DNA of 64,000 nt from CAYMPH01 sp964392365 (lineage in GTDB: Bacteria > Spirochaetota > UBA4802 > UBA5550): contig CAYMPH010000001.1 of the NCBI GenBank assembly GCA_964392365.1, positions 248,001-312,000 on the forward strand, written 5' to 3'. Every line of letters starts with the position of its first letter. Position 1 is the first letter of the stretch. This document shows positions 17,034-26,292 of this stretch, piece after piece. The notes below the pieces were generated by a model that was given only the letters and a program-made list of their open reading frames with translations, had not been told where the DNA came from and searched no databases. Made by a program: the position numbers and the translations under genes.

Positions 17034-17606
17034 TTGAAAAGGATTATTACAAGCATCTGCATTGCAATGACACTTATTGCTGTCACACCTTTAATGGCAG
17101 TAGAAAAACCGGTTAATGATAGAGGAGTATTTACTCTACAGCTAGGCGCAGGATTTGGACCAAACACATTAGTATATGGAGTGTATCCGGCTGCAGCCAA
17201 TCAGGGATATTTTGTAATTCCGCCACTTACATTAAGCGGAAATTTTGGAATTATTGATCTGGTATCAGTTGGTTTTCTTTTTGCTTATGAGGCATGCGGT
17301 TTCAGCAATCCGGCATATACAGCTGCAGTTCATACATTCATGATTGGAGCAAGATCGGATTTCCATTTTAATCGATGGATAAAGGTAAGAAGGCTTGATA
17401 TTTATGCAGGAGCTACTTTTGGTGTTAGTATTTATGCCTATTCCGGTACTCAGGGTTATGCATTTGGAGCTATACCTAATACAGTAGGTTTTTTATGGAA
17501 TGTTCAGGCTGGTGCAAGATATTATGTTGCAGAGAATTTCGGATTTTGGGGTGAAGTCGGTTACGGGTACAGCATTGTTTCTGCCGGAATAATTTTTAGA
17601 TTTTAA
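17034..17606 (+). CDS. Outer-membrane beta-barrel-like protein, tandem paralogue 2 (TTG start)
   Basis: 190 residues, starting at a TTG that follows cggagga with proper spacing; the signal peptide (MKRIITSICIAMT, ending PLMA) begins exactly there and aligns with paralogue 1, which supports the unusual start codon. The mature chain repeats the same strand pattern and ends RF. The two copies differ most in the loop regions (residues about 45-55, 85-95 and 130-145), as expected of surface loops. Function unknown. The 149-bp gap between the copies shows no repeat or terminator. Confidence 0.75.
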   Translation: MKRIITSICIAMTLIAVTPLMAVEKPVNDRGVFTLQLGAGFGPNTLVYGVYPAAANQGYFVIPPLTLSGNFGIIDLVSVGFLFAYEACGFSNPAYTAAVHTFMIGARSDFHFNRWIKVRRLDIYAGATFGVSIYAYSGTQGYAFGAIPNTVGFLWNVQAGARYYVAENFGFWGEVGYGYSIVSAGIIFRF

Positions 17607-17641
17607 CTTTAGAAGTTAACGATTATTTTAGTACACTTTTT

Positions 17642-17744
17642 TGTGTAAGAAAAGGGGATATGGAGATGGTAGCGATAAGGAGATAATGTATAATTTTAAA
17701 TCTCCCCGATCTCTTAATATCCCCATATCACCACATCTTACACA
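17642..17744. repeat. Long hairpin repeat D (ggggatatggagat type)
   Basis: Nested inverted repeats: the outer tgtgtaaga (17642-17650) pairs with tcttacaca (17736-17744). Inside, ggggatatggagat pairs imperfectly with atatcccc and atctcc segments. It lies between a plus-strand and a minus-strand gene that converge, so it may stop transcription from both sides. Only one copy was seen. Confidence 0.65.
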
Positions 17745-17824
17745 TTTCTTAACTTAATGCAATTTTTTTGGGAGACGCGGGATAGCTGATCAACGTTTTC
17801 CATTCACTCAGGAATAATCCAATC

Positions 17825-18850
17825 TTATAAAATTTTCACAGCCTGTTCCAGATCCGCATATTCATTATTGTACCATTCTATTGTTGAATCAAGAGCTTCA
17901 TGCAGAGTATATTTCGGATTATGATTAATTAATTTTTTTGCTTTATCATGTTTAAAACAGATGTTTTGCGACGGAATGAGGATTCTGTATTTTGAAATAA
18001 TCGGATCTTTTTGAGGATTGATGAATTTTACAAGAGGCTCGTAAACAGATGCAAATATTTTCACAACCCATAGAGGTGCATTGATTTTCGGATAAGAAAC
18101 ATTGAATTTGTCGCACACTATTTCTGTAAATTCTTTCCATGTTAAATAATAATCGCTGATCACAAACTTTTCTCCATCAACAACTGAAGAATCAGCCCTG
18201 GCGATATTGACAATACTGTCTGCAAGGCTTTCAACATGAACAAAACCATGCCTGGCGTTTCCTCCATTGATATAAGCAAATCTTTCTGCTTTTATTGAAG
18301 TAAGCAGTTTCGCAGATACAAGCCTGTCCTCTGATCCGAATATTGTCCATGCCGGCCGTATTATTACTGTTTCAATTTTCCCGGATTTAGAAAGATCATG
18401 CAGATATTTTTCGCACCTGGCTTTTGATCTTGAATAGGCTGTGTCGGGATTAACAGGGGTTTCTTCATCTGCATCATGAAAACCGCCGTTCTTTGAAAGG
18501 CCGTGAACTGATAGTGAAGATAAAAAAACTATTCTTTTTACACCTGCCTGTATTGCTGCGCTGCAGAGATTTACCGTGCCTTCGTAATTTGTCGGATGAT
18601 ATTTCTCGTCAGGTCCTGTGTCGCCAAGTATTGCAGCAAGATGTATGATTGTGTCAATGCCTGAGACGGCTTTATGAAGCATGGAAATGTCTGTTATGTC
18701 TGCATATATTTTTTCAATATTAAGATTGTTTAATGAAGATTCATCTGAACCTTTTAATATTAAACCTCTTACGGAATCACCGTTGTCTATGAAAGCTTTT
18801 GCAGCTTTAGGTCCGATAAATCCATTGATGCCTGTAATTAAAATTTTCAA
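17825..18850 (-). CDS. NAD(P)-dependent epimerase/dehydratase (extended SDR), copy 1
   Basis: A 341-residue extended short-chain dehydrogenase. The nucleotide-binding motif GINGFIG is at residues 7-13 (Gly-x-x-Gly-x-x-Gly). It is followed by DTIIHLAA, a catalytic Ser region (FLSSLSVHG) and the YSRSK active-site Tyr/Lys. Enzymes of this type act on nucleotide sugars, sterols or other hydroxy/keto substrates; no substrate is evident. The start is TTG, overlapping the stop of the CPBP gene by 4 bp. It is the last gene of a three-gene minus-strand operon SDR-CPBP-SDR and is clearly related to the first SDR (19599-20606), though the two are diverged. Confidence 0.85.
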   Translation of the reverse strand: MKILITGINGFIGPKAAKAFIDNGDSVRGLILKGSDESSLNNLNIEKIYADITDISMLHKAVSGIDTIIHLAAILGDTGPDEKYHPTNYEGTVNLCSAAIQAGVKRIVFLSSLSVHGLSKNGGFHDADEETPVNPDTAYSRSKARCEKYLHDLSKSGKIETVIIRPAWTIFGSEDRLVSAKLLTSIKAERFAYINGGNARHGFVHVESLADSIVNIARADSSVVDGEKFVISDYYLTWKEFTEIVCDKFNVSYPKINAPLWVVKIFASVYEPLVKFINPQKDPIISKYRILIPSQNICFKHDKAKKLINHNPKYTLHEALDSTIEWYNNEYADLEQAVKIL

Positions 18851-19608
18851 TTATATCCGCCTTTAATGATACTGTTTATGTTATTTACAATTCCAAATAT
18901 ATAGTGCATTATTAAAACTGCATAAATTGACCGGCCTTTGAGGTTTATGTACCCCCATAATATGCTGATAAATCCTGCGAGAACAATTTCTGATCCGGGT
19001 TTGCCTGTATGAATTGCTAAAACTAAAACAGTGGATAAAGCAATTGCAGCAGCAGCATTTTTTTTATCAGGCATTTCATTTTTTTCAAATGAGGTACTGT
19101 CCTGGATGCCAAAGAGAAGATACCCTCTGAAAATAAATTCAAATCCTATGTAATAAAACAGATAAAAAAATGAATCAATAATTATCAGATTTATGCTTTG
19201 CGCAGTTATTTTTGATAGCGGATATTCATACATAAGTGCGGGATCGTTGCTGAATACAAAAGTAAATGGCGCTATAATCAATCCGGCTATGAGCCATTTC
19301 ATGTTCCATGAAATGTTTCCGGCGGAAATTCCGTATTTCCTGACGTCATCTTTAAATAAATATTTTATAATTATAAACGGTATAAGAAATAAAAAAATGA
19401 ATGATGCCAGGTATTGCCATATATATTGGATATAATCCCTGTTCTTAAGAAGAGGGAAAAAATAATTAAACACAACAAGTCTTTTTTCTGTTGCAGATAC
19501 TCTTTCAAACCAGAGGCCGAGAAAATAGTATAATCCGCAGAGCAGTATAGTTGTGATTATTATAATTATTCTTTTTTGATTATGATTAATCTGTTTCATT
19601 ACAGCCAT
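18847..19608 (-). CDS. CPBP-family intramembrane protein (Abi-like), active-site variant
   Basis: A 253-residue polytopic protein with about seven hydrophobic segments. The C-terminal half matches the CPBP/Abi family of intramembrane glutamic proteases: GFEFIFRGYL (motif 1), AIHTGKPGSEIVLAGFI (motif 2) and IMHYIFGIVNN (motif 3). The family normally has EExxxR; here the first Glu is Phe, leaving only the second Glu and the Arg. Whether it is still a protease is uncertain. It overlaps both flanking SDR genes; a second possible start at 19599 gives a TAATG junction with the upstream gene. Family members process prenylated or signal-peptide-like substrates, or act in bacteriocin self-immunity. 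Confidence 0.78.
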   Translation of the reverse strand: MAVMKQINHNQKRIIIIITTILLCGLYYFLGLWFERVSATEKRLVVFNYFFPLLKNRDYIQYIWQYLASFIFLFLIPFIIIKYLFKDDVRKYGISAGNISWNMKWLIAGLIIAPFTFVFSNDPALMYEYPLSKITAQSINLIIIDSFFYLFYYIGFEFIFRGYLLFGIQDSTSFEKNEMPDKKNAAAAIALSTVLVLAIHTGKPGSEIVLAGFISILWGYINLKGRSIYAVLIMHYIFGIVNNINSIIKGGYN

Positions 19609-20606
19609 CCATTTTTTACATACCAGTCAGCTGCTATCCTGAATACTGTATCCGGATCGTGTGTTGGTTTGAATTTAAGATCAGTTTTTATTTTTTCATT
19701 AGTAACAAGAAATGATTCAGCTACGGATTCTTTAACTCTTTCAATATTAATAAATGGGATTTCTTTAAATCTTAAAAGCCTTGCTGTGTATTCTGATAAA
19801 TGTCCGTAAGCTTTAATTAAAAATGGAGGAAATATCAGAGGTATGATGATTCTTCTTTTTCCCGGGAGATGTTCCATAATTTTTAAATACATTTCCTTCA
19901 TGGAAATTTTCCCATCCGCTGCGACAAAATATTTTTTATGAATTGATTTTTTGTTGTTAATGGATAGATATATTGCTTCGCAAACATCGTAAGCGCTTAC
20001 AACTGAATAGTATCTTGGTTTGCCTGTAATGCAGAAAATCATTCCGCCGGCAGCCATTTGGAACATTTTGAAAGTGATTTTATCACCCGGGCCGAAAACA
20101 GAAACAGGTCTGATAATTGTCCATGGTATGTCGGTCTGGTTTGAAATATAATTTTCAGCTTCAAGTTTTGATCTTCCGTAATTTGTAATTGGATTTGCAG
20201 AATCATCCTCACATAATTCACAGCCGGTTTTGCTCGGTCCGCATGCTGCCTGCGATGATATAAATATAAAACGTTTTAATTTTTTTGCTGATTGCCTTGC
20301 TGAATTGATTATATTTTCAGTTACATGAAGATTAGCGTGAAGAATTTCCTCATAAGAGAAACCTTTAAGAACTGCAGCAAGATGTATTATGATATCAGCA
20401 TCACGAAGAGCATTGTTTATTGAATTCATGTCTGAATAATCAGTTTCAATGAGTTTATAGGATTCTTTGTTTTTGTTTATTGCTTCAATGATAGAAATGT
20501 CAGCATTTTTTCTCACCAGGCAGTATGGAATTATTTTTTTATCATTTAAATAATTTATTAAATTAGAGCCGATAAATCCATTTGCGCCAGTTATAACTAT
20601 TTTCAT
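19599..20606 (-). CDS. NAD(P)-dependent epimerase/dehydratase (extended SDR), copy 2
   Basis: A 335-residue extended SDR with GANGFIG at residues 7-13, ADIIIHLAAVLKG, FISSQAACGPS and the YGRSK catalytic Tyr/Lys motif. It is the first gene of the SDR-CPBP-SDR operon, preceded by a clear Shine-Dalgarno site (aggaaaactg). The segment ERVKESVAESFLVTNEKIKTDLKF at its C-terminal end is substrate-domain sequence typical of NAD-dependent sterol/sugar dehydrogenase-like proteins. Its pairing with a related SDR and an intramembrane protein suggests work on a membrane-associated or lipid-linked substrate, but this is inference. Confidence 0.85.
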   Translation of the reverse strand: MKIVITGANGFIGSNLINYLNDKKIIPYCLVRKNADISIIEAINKNKESYKLIETDYSDMNSINNALRDADIIIHLAAVLKGFSYEEILHANLHVTENIINSARQSAKKLKRFIFISSQAACGPSKTGCELCEDDSANPITNYGRSKLEAENYISNQTDIPWTIIRPVSVFGPGDKITFKMFQMAAGGMIFCITGKPRYYSVVSAYDVCEAIYLSINNKKSIHKKYFVAADGKISMKEMYLKIMEHLPGKRRIIIPLIFPPFLIKAYGHLSEYTARLLRFKEIPFINIERVKESVAESFLVTNEKIKTDLKFKPTHDPDTVFRIAADWYVKNGWL

Positions 20607-20827
20607 CAGTTTTCCTGTTAATGTATTATTTATGCTTATTGATTTGCTGCTTTTTAAAATTAATTAACTCTGCAAAAGATGAACCTGATGTCATTTCGAT
20701 TGTAAGTGCGAGTTATATCTTGACAAATTAGTTTATACTTTAAAAAACATTAAATATATTTATATTAAAAAAATCAATGAATTTTCTTTCTTTAAAAAAA
20801 GAATTTAACTTTAAGCGGATGTAAATA

Positions 20828-21402
20828 ATGAGAAAATGTTTTGCATTAGTATTTTTATTCATTTCTTTGAACATCGTTCAGGCAGCAGACATAGAAAAAA
20901 AACAATTGATAAAGGTGATATTATTACAAATATCATCAGGGACGGGGAACAGCGCGAAGTTAGAGCTGAATTGATTATTGATGCGCCTGTAAGTCTTGTA
21001 TGGGATATGATAAATGATTATGATCATCAGGCTGATTATATGCCTCAGGTTATTGAAAGCAGCGTATTGAAAAGTGAATTAAATAAAAAATGGGTAAGAA
21101 TAAAAATCAAGATTCTGTTTTTTAAGATAGGAATTACAACAGTTCATACTTTCGGCGGGAAAAATTTTTACTACAACTGGGAACTCGTAGAAGGGCCATT
21201 TGATGTAAACAGCGGAAGCTGGCATCTTGAGCCATATGGAGATAATAAAACTAAAGTGAATTACAGAGCTGTTGTTGTACATAAATTAATGCATGACTGG
21301 ATTATGGCTGATATAATAAAAAAAAGTCTGCCTGAAATGTTTGATACATTCAGAAAAAGGGCTGATTATTTAAAAAAACAGGGTCAAATTACATCTAAAT
21401 AA
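20828..21402 (+). CDS. Exported SRPBCC/START-like lipid-binding protein, split by a -1 frameshift
   Basis: Two overlapping frames form one gene. From the ATG at 20828, frame 0 encodes a clean signal peptide (MRKCFALVFLFISLNIVQA, cut before AD). It then runs into a stop about 25 codons after the A-run at 20895-20902. The -1 frame after that run encodes the rest: KKTIDKGDIITN, then EVRAELIIDAPVSLVWDMINDYDHQ and a full SRPBCC (polyketide cyclase/COQ10-like) domain to 21402. The only in-frame ATG for the long frame (20836) gives an unnatural N-terminus (MFCISIFIHFFEHR). The heptamer A AAA AAA sits in the correct phase for -1 slippage. Either slippage, a real mutation or a sequence error explains this. 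Probably a periplasmic hydrophobic-ligand-binding protein. Confidence 0.75.
20896..20902 (+). other. Possible -1 slippery heptamer (A AAA AAA)
   Basis: Within an eight-A run, the frame-0 codons GAA AAA AAA CAA present A AAA AAA, the classical bacterial -1 slippage heptamer. Slipping here joins the signal peptide to the SRPBCC domain. A run of eight A can also cause transcriptional slippage or sequencing error. Confidence 0.45.
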
Positions 21403-21433
21403 ATTAAATAGATTTATTTATAAAATTTATTAA

Positions 21434-22216
21434 TTACTCCATTACCTTTCTTCCGGTAATCCAGCCGAACATGAAACGGCGGATCATCTTGCCTGTTGTA
21501 AGCCAGGCAATTCTTCTGCCGTGTTTTTTATTTTCCAGCATTCCATTTACAAGAAAAGGAGTAACTGTTTCAACCTTATCTGCCAGAAGATTAAAAATCC
21601 TGATTGCAGATTCCGGATGTCCTTCAGGTTTTGAACTTTTAAGAAAATCTGTTACCACCATTCCTGGACTCAGAAATCCCACAATTACCGGACTTCCTTT
21701 TGCTTCTTTTACTGCTCCGGCAGTGAAGTATGTTAAAGCTGCTTTAGATGTCCCATAGAGAACATTGTCCTTGATTATCATTCTGTTTGATCCAAGTCCT
21801 TCCATGTTATATACAGCACCATGTCCCTGCCTGATCATATGTGATATAGCTGTGCGCGTTCCGTACATCATGCCGAGTATGTTTGTTTTTACAAGTGATT
21901 CCATCTGTACAGGATCAAGATTCCATACAGCTTCCTGGTCCTGGGGTATGCCTGCGTTATTAACCCAGATATCAATAGTGCCGAAAGCTTTTGCTGCTTT
22001 GTTCCAGAGTGTTTCCATGTTTTTATATGTTCCAGCATCGGATATTATACCTTCAGCTGTGACTTTTTTATTTATTCTGTTTAACCTGACGAGAGCATCT
22101 ATCAGCCTTTTCGGATCGCGCCCTGTTATGAAAACATTGCATCCGCGCTTCATAAATTCTGATGCCATGCCGAATCCTATTCCGCGGGTTGCACCTGTGA
22201 TTATAATATTTGGCAT
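21434..22216 (-). CDS. SDR-family oxidoreductase (classical type)
   Basis: A 260-residue classical short-chain dehydrogenase: TGATRGIG cofactor loop at residues 7-14, WVNNAG, and the catalytic Tyr-Lys in YGTSK. A PGMV segment (FLSPGMVVTDFL) follows the active site as in the family. The basic C-terminal tail (KKHGRRIAWLTTGKMIRRFM) may associate with membrane. Substrate unknown. It runs convergently toward the SRPBCC gene (32-bp gap) and is followed upstream by the membrane-protein gene at 22261-23079 on the same strand. An aaggtgg ribosome-binding site supports the start. Confidence 0.88.
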   Translation of the reverse strand: MPNIIITGATRGIGFGMASEFMKRGCNVFITGRDPKRLIDALVRLNRINKKVTAEGIISDAGTYKNMETLWNKAAKAFGTIDIWVNNAGIPQDQEAVWNLDPVQMESLVKTNILGMMYGTRTAISHMIRQGHGAVYNMEGLGSNRMIIKDNVLYGTSKAALTYFTAGAVKEAKGSPVIVGFLSPGMVVTDFLKSSKPEGHPESAIRIFNLLADKVETVTPFLVNGMLENKKHGRRIAWLTTGKMIRRFMFGWITGRKVME

Positions 22217-22260
22217 AATGTATCCACCTTTGTAAAAAAAATTAATACAATTAAATTTTT

Positions 22261-23079
22261 TTATCTCACTGAATCTGATCCTATTTTCCCGTATCTCTGA
22301 AGTTTTGAAAATAAAAGTATATAAGTATTTTCTCCTGAGCCGTATGGAATGTAATAGTAATAGTTATCATTCTCATTCCAGAAATATTTTTCATTGGACT
22401 TTCCTGAAAAAACCTGAGCTAAATAATCGCAGTCTTTTTTGCCGCATTCGTAGAATGAATTATATATTCCGGGTTTTAAAAGATCATGTTCCTGGGTATA
22501 AGGCGTAATTTTCATAAAAGCTTTTTCGCCGTTGAATGTTCCGGAGGTAATTAAAATTACTGATGGAAATTCGTGCTTAAGCTTTGATAAAAAGCTCAGA
22601 ATGGCTGGTATTTCATTCTGTGATTTTTTGTCCTGGATTAAAGTTCCTATTTTCTCAATTGATTTCGGGTAGCGGGCTATAATATCATGCACTTCGGCTG
22701 TAAGCTTATTCCTGAAAGATTTTCTTGATAAATAATCTCCTGCGAAAAGAAAAACCGCTGTGAGTAAAAGAGCTCCTGCGAAAATTGCTGCAGATTTATA
22801 ATTAACAGGTGAGGATTCATTTTTTTCTTCAGCTGTTACGCTTTTTTCAGCTATTATACTCAGGTTCAGAACAAGATTCAGCAGTGCGGAACATGCTGCT
22901 AAAACCAATGCGCCTCCAAGAATTGATGCCATAAATCCCATTGAACCCTGATCAAACACATTCAGATTAAAAGTTAGAGTGAGCATAAGTCCGAAAAACC
23001 AGATTATAATTCCGCCGATTGTAAGGAGAATTATAGAGACTGTGAGTTTTACGAGTTTGAATTTTGTTCCGTTATTCAT
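22261..23079 (-). CDS. Hypothetical membrane protein with periplasmic C-terminal domain
   Basis: A 272-residue protein not recognised as a named family. Three hydrophobic segments are visible: about residues 11-35, 47-75 and 95-115. A soluble domain follows (about 118-272) with helices SRKSFRNKLTAEVHDIIARY and IPAILSFLSKLKHEFPS, then beta-rich sequence (VILITSGTFNGEKAFMKI) and an aromatic run ENDNYYYYIPYGSGENTYILL. It lies upstream of the SDR gene on the same strand with a 44-bp gap and may be co-transcribed. Shine-Dalgarno aggag precedes the ATG. Confidence 0.7.
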   Translation of the reverse strand: MNNGTKFKLVKLTVSIILLTIGGIIIWFFGLMLTLTFNLNVFDQGSMGFMASILGGALVLAACSALLNLVLNLSIIAEKSVTAEEKNESSPVNYKSAAIFAGALLLTAVFLFAGDYLSRKSFRNKLTAEVHDIIARYPKSIEKIGTLIQDKKSQNEIPAILSFLSKLKHEFPSVILITSGTFNGEKAFMKITPYTQEHDLLKPGIYNSFYECGKKDCDYLAQVFSGKSNEKYFWNENDNYYYYIPYGSGENTYILLFSKLQRYGKIGSDSVR

Positions 23080-23174
23080 CTGTTTCTCCTGTTTTTTCCT
23101 TGTAGACCTGCATGCCCAATATTTTCTATGTAATTAAATAAATGCAACAAATATTATATCCAGTGGAGTTGAAA

Positions 23175-23621
23175 ATGCCAAGAATAAAACTTACAGAAAA
23201 ATCAGCTTACAGTTTCTCAACAAATTGCACTGTGAGGCTTGATGATATTAATTTCGGAGGCCATGTTGATAATGCGACACTTGTAATTTTTTTAAATGAA
23301 GCGCGTGTAAGATATTTAAAACAGTTCGGATCTAGCGGCTGGGATATGGGAGATGGAACTACCGGAATAATTATAGGAGATCTTTCTATAAATTACAAAT
23401 CAGAAATTTTTTATGGAAATGAGATTACTATAGATTGTGAAATTGATGAAATTGAAGAAAAAAGTTTCAGGATGTTTTACAGGGTTAGAAATAACGGAGC
23501 AACCGCAGCTATTGCTGAGTCCGGAATAGTTGGTTTAAATTTAAAAGAAAAGAAAACCGGAAAAATTCCTGATGTTTTTATAGAGAAAATAAATACATTT
23601 CAGAAATCAAAAAAATCTTAA
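23175..23621 (+). CDS. Acyl-CoA thioesterase-like hot-dog fold protein (4HBT family)
   Basis: About 148 residues from the ATG at 23175, which has a ggag site 6-7 bp upstream; an earlier in-frame ATG at 23142 lacks one. The sequence follows the 4-hydroxybenzoyl-CoA thioesterase layout: VRLDDINFGGHVDNATLVIF, with the GHVDN segment at the active-site turn, then LNEARVRYLKQFG along the long hot-dog helix and the sheet strands IGDLSINYKSEIFYGNEITI. These cytoplasmic enzymes hydrolyse acyl-CoA or acyl-ACP thioesters. The substrate is unknown. The gene stands alone. Confidence 0.85.
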   Translation: MPRIKLTEKSAYSFSTNCTVRLDDINFGGHVDNATLVIFLNEARVRYLKQFGSSGWDMGDGTTGIIIGDLSINYKSEIFYGNEITIDCEIDEIEEKSFRMFYRVRNNGATAAIAESGIVGLNLKEKKTGKIPDVFIEKINTFQKSKKS

Positions 23622-23747
23622 ATGTTCAGGAAGTGTGTTAATTCTAAAAAAATTAGTTGATTCTAATATTTTTTTATTGTATATTATAAAAGATAGTTTT
23701 TGAAAAACTTTAAGCTAATTTGATATAAGGGTGAAATTGGAATTTAT

Positions 23748-26204
23748 ATGAATCTTTCTGAACTGCAGACAGGTGAAAAAGGAATTATTGTAAAAATACG
23801 CGGAAGGGGAGCTTTCAGGAAAAGAATCACGGATATGGGATTCATCAAAGGCGGTGAGGTTGAAGTTATTAAAAGCGCTCCTTTGCGCGATCCTATTGAA
23901 TATAAAATTTTAGGCTATAACATTTCCCTGAGAAGAAGTGAAGCAGCGCTTATTGAAATTGTAAATCCGGATGATAATGCCTGTTTTCCACGGGAACGTA
24001 GAAAAAATCCGCAACAGGTCAGCAGTTTTAGAAAGATGACAAAAGAGGAATGTGCAGAAAGGAACAGGCCAGCCAGAGGATTAATATCTGAAATTGAAGA
24101 AAAGGGAAAAACTATAATTGCTGTTCTTGTCGGGAATCCAAATTCAGGAAAAACCACCCTGTTTAATTCTATATCAGGAAGAAGCGAAAGAGTAGGGAAT
24201 TACAGCGGAGTTACGGTAGAGGCAAAGAGCGCTGAAATTAAATTAGACGGATATACAATCAACATTATAGATCTTCCGGGAATTTACTCTCTTGCGGAAT
24301 ATTCGCCTGAGGAACTTATTGTAAGGGATTTTATAGCAAAGAATTCCCCGGATGTTGTAATAAACATAATTGATTCATCTAATATTGAAAGAAATATGTA
24401 TCTGACTTCACAGCTCATTGATATGGACGTAAAAACAGTTTGCGCTCTTAACATGTTCGATGAGCTTACATCAAAAGGCGATAAATTCGATTACCTTAAT
24501 CTCGGAGCAATGCTCGGAATTCCTTTTGTTCCTACAGTCGGTTCAAAAGACAGAGGAATAGATGAGCTGTTAAAAAAAGTAATTCAGGTCTACGAGGACA
24601 GGGATGATTCTGTACGCCACATTCACATAAATTACGGGCACGATATTGAAAATTCTGTTTCAGCAATTCAGGAGAAAATAAACAGAAAAGAAAATCTTTC
24701 ATTAACAGACCTGATGTCTTCGAGATATCTTTCCCTGAAACTGCTTGAGAAAGATGAAAATACCAGAAAGCTGATATCAACATCATGCTTAAACTGCCTG
24801 GATATAATTGAAACTGCTGATGCGGAAATTAAAAAAATTGAGGAGCATCTCAATGAAGATGCAGATACCATTATTGCAGATGCAAGATATGCATTTATTG
24901 CAGGAGCGCTCAAGGAAACATACACTTTCGCTAAAAAACTGAAAGTAACTGTCAGCGAAAAGATAGATTCTGTTCTCACTCACAGATTCCTTGGAATACC
25001 GATTTTTATGGCTTTTATGTGGCTTACGTTTCAGCTTACTTTTTCCGCAGGAGAAATTCCCAAATCGTGGCTTGAGTCTCTGATCAAATTATCAATTGAA
25101 TTTGTATCTAAAGTTTTTCAGCCGGGATTGTTCAGGGATCTTGTTACAGACGGAATAATTTCCGGTGCTGGCGGGGTTGTGGTATTCCTTCCGAATATAC
25201 TGATTTTGTTTTTTATGATATCGCTTATGGAAGATTCAGGCTACATGGCAAGAGCAGCATTTATCATGGACAGGGTGATGCACAAGATCGGTCTGCATGG
25301 AAGATCTTTCATTCCTCTTCTCATGGGATTCGGGTGTAATGTGCCTGCTATCATGGCTACCAGAACCATTGAAAGCAGAACAGAGCGGATTTTAACAATG
25401 ATGATTATACCATTCATGTCCTGCAGCGCGAGGCTTCCGGTTTATGTTGTTATGATAAGCGCATTTTTTCCTGAATATCCGGGTACAATGCTTTTTGCAG
25501 TATATCTGCTTGGTTCTTTTGCTGCAGTCGGTACTTCGCTTGTTTTGAAAAAAACTGTATTTAAAAAAAGCGAGATTCCATTTGTAATGGAGCTGCCTCC
25601 GTACCGTTCTCCGAAATTAAAAGCGACTGCAAGACATATGTGGGATAAAGCTGCAGAATATATGAAAAAAATTGCTGGAACAATTCTAATAGCTTCGCTT
25701 GTGATCTGGGCTCTAGGAAGAATTCCTGTTAAAAATTTTGAAGACAGCAGAGGTTTTTTTACAAAAGATGTTAAGCTTGAAGATTCTGCTCTTGCTTCAG
25801 TCGGACACTTTATTGCACCAGCCATGGCGCCTCTTGGTTTCGACTGGAAAATGAGCGTGAGCCTGCTGTCCGGTTTTGCTGCCAAAGAAATAGTTGTAAG
25901 CACAATGTCTGTTATGTATAATGTTGAATCAAAAAAAACCGGCGAAAAAACCGAACTGATCAATAAATTTAAAGAACAGACTTTTTCAGATGGACCAAAT
26001 GCAGGTCAGAAAGTGTTTACAAAACTTACTGCATTCGGATTTATAATTTTTGTTCTGCTGTATTTCCCGTGCGTTGGAGCAATATCCGCAATTAGAAGAG
26101 AATCCGGAAACTGGAAGTGGCCGGTTATAGCTGTAGTTTATACAACTGCAATTGCCTGGATGGCTGTATTTATAATACATCAGATTGGAATCAGGATAGT
26201 ATAA
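23748..26204 (+). CDS. feoB: Ferrous iron transporter, FeoA-FeoB fusion
   Basis: An 818-residue fusion. Residues 1-75 are an SH3-like FeoA domain (LQTGEKGIIVKIRG, RITDMGFIKGGEVEV). A 40-residue charged linker follows. FeoB then starts with the G protein: GNPNSGKT at 129-136, NYSGVTVE switch I at 151-158, DLPG at 175-178 and NMFD at 235-238. The membrane part carries the paired Gate motifs (GAGGVVVFLPNILILFF, GFGCNVPAIMATRTI) and FAAKEIVVSTM. It imports Fe2+ across the inner membrane, powered or gated by GTP (NTP) hydrolysis. Fusion of FeoA to the N-terminus occurs in several anaerobic lineages. No FeoC or Fur box was recognised. Confidence 0.96.
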   Translation: MNLSELQTGEKGIIVKIRGRGAFRKRITDMGFIKGGEVEVIKSAPLRDPIEYKILGYNISLRRSEAALIEIVNPDDNACFPRERRKNPQQVSSFRKMTKEECAERNRPARGLISEIEEKGKTIIAVLVGNPNSGKTTLFNSISGRSERVGNYSGVTVEAKSAEIKLDGYTINIIDLPGIYSLAEYSPEELIVRDFIAKNSPDVVINIIDSSNIERNMYLTSQLIDMDVKTVCALNMFDELTSKGDKFDYLNLGAMLGIPFVPTVGSKDRGIDELLKKVIQVYEDRDDSVRHIHINYGHDIENSVSAIQEKINRKENLSLTDLMSSRYLSLKLLEKDENTRKLISTSCLNCLDIIETADAEIKKIEEHLNEDADTIIADARYAFIAGALKETYTFAKKLKVTVSEKIDSVLTHRFLGIPIFMAFMWLTFQLTFSAGEIPKSWLESLIKLSIEFVSKVFQPGLFRDLVTDGIISGAGGVVVFLPNILILFFMISLMEDSGYMARAAFIMDRVMHKIGLHGRSFIPLLMGFGCNVPAIMATRTIESRTERILTMMIIPFMSCSARLPVYVVMISAFFPEYPGTMLFAVYLLGSFAAVGTSLVLKKTVFKKSEIPFVMELPPYRSPKLKATARHMWDKAAEYMKKIAGTILIASLVIWALGRIPVKNFEDSRGFFTKDVKLEDSALASVGHFIAPAMAPLGFDWKMSVSLLSGFAAKEIVVSTMSVMYNVESKKTGEKTELINKFKEQTFSDGPNAGQKVFTKLTAFGFIIFVLLYFPCVGAISAIRRESGNWKWPVIAVVYTTAIAWMAVFIIHQIGIRIV

Positions 26205-26292
26205 TAAATCTAATAAGTTTTGCGCAGAAAATTAATATATGCTGTCTCTGGATCAATTTAAAATAATTAAAAGGGAATTTAATTATTCTTTC

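Noticed and set aside
20720..20750. TTGACA followed by TATACT near the SRPBCC gene
   Set aside because: The spacing is only 8 bp, too short for a standard promoter.
21765..22235. A 156-residue plus-strand frame
   Set aside because: It lies opposite the SDR gene, with no start site or family features.
25442..25963. A 173-residue minus-strand frame
   Set aside because: It is a shadow of the FeoB membrane domain.
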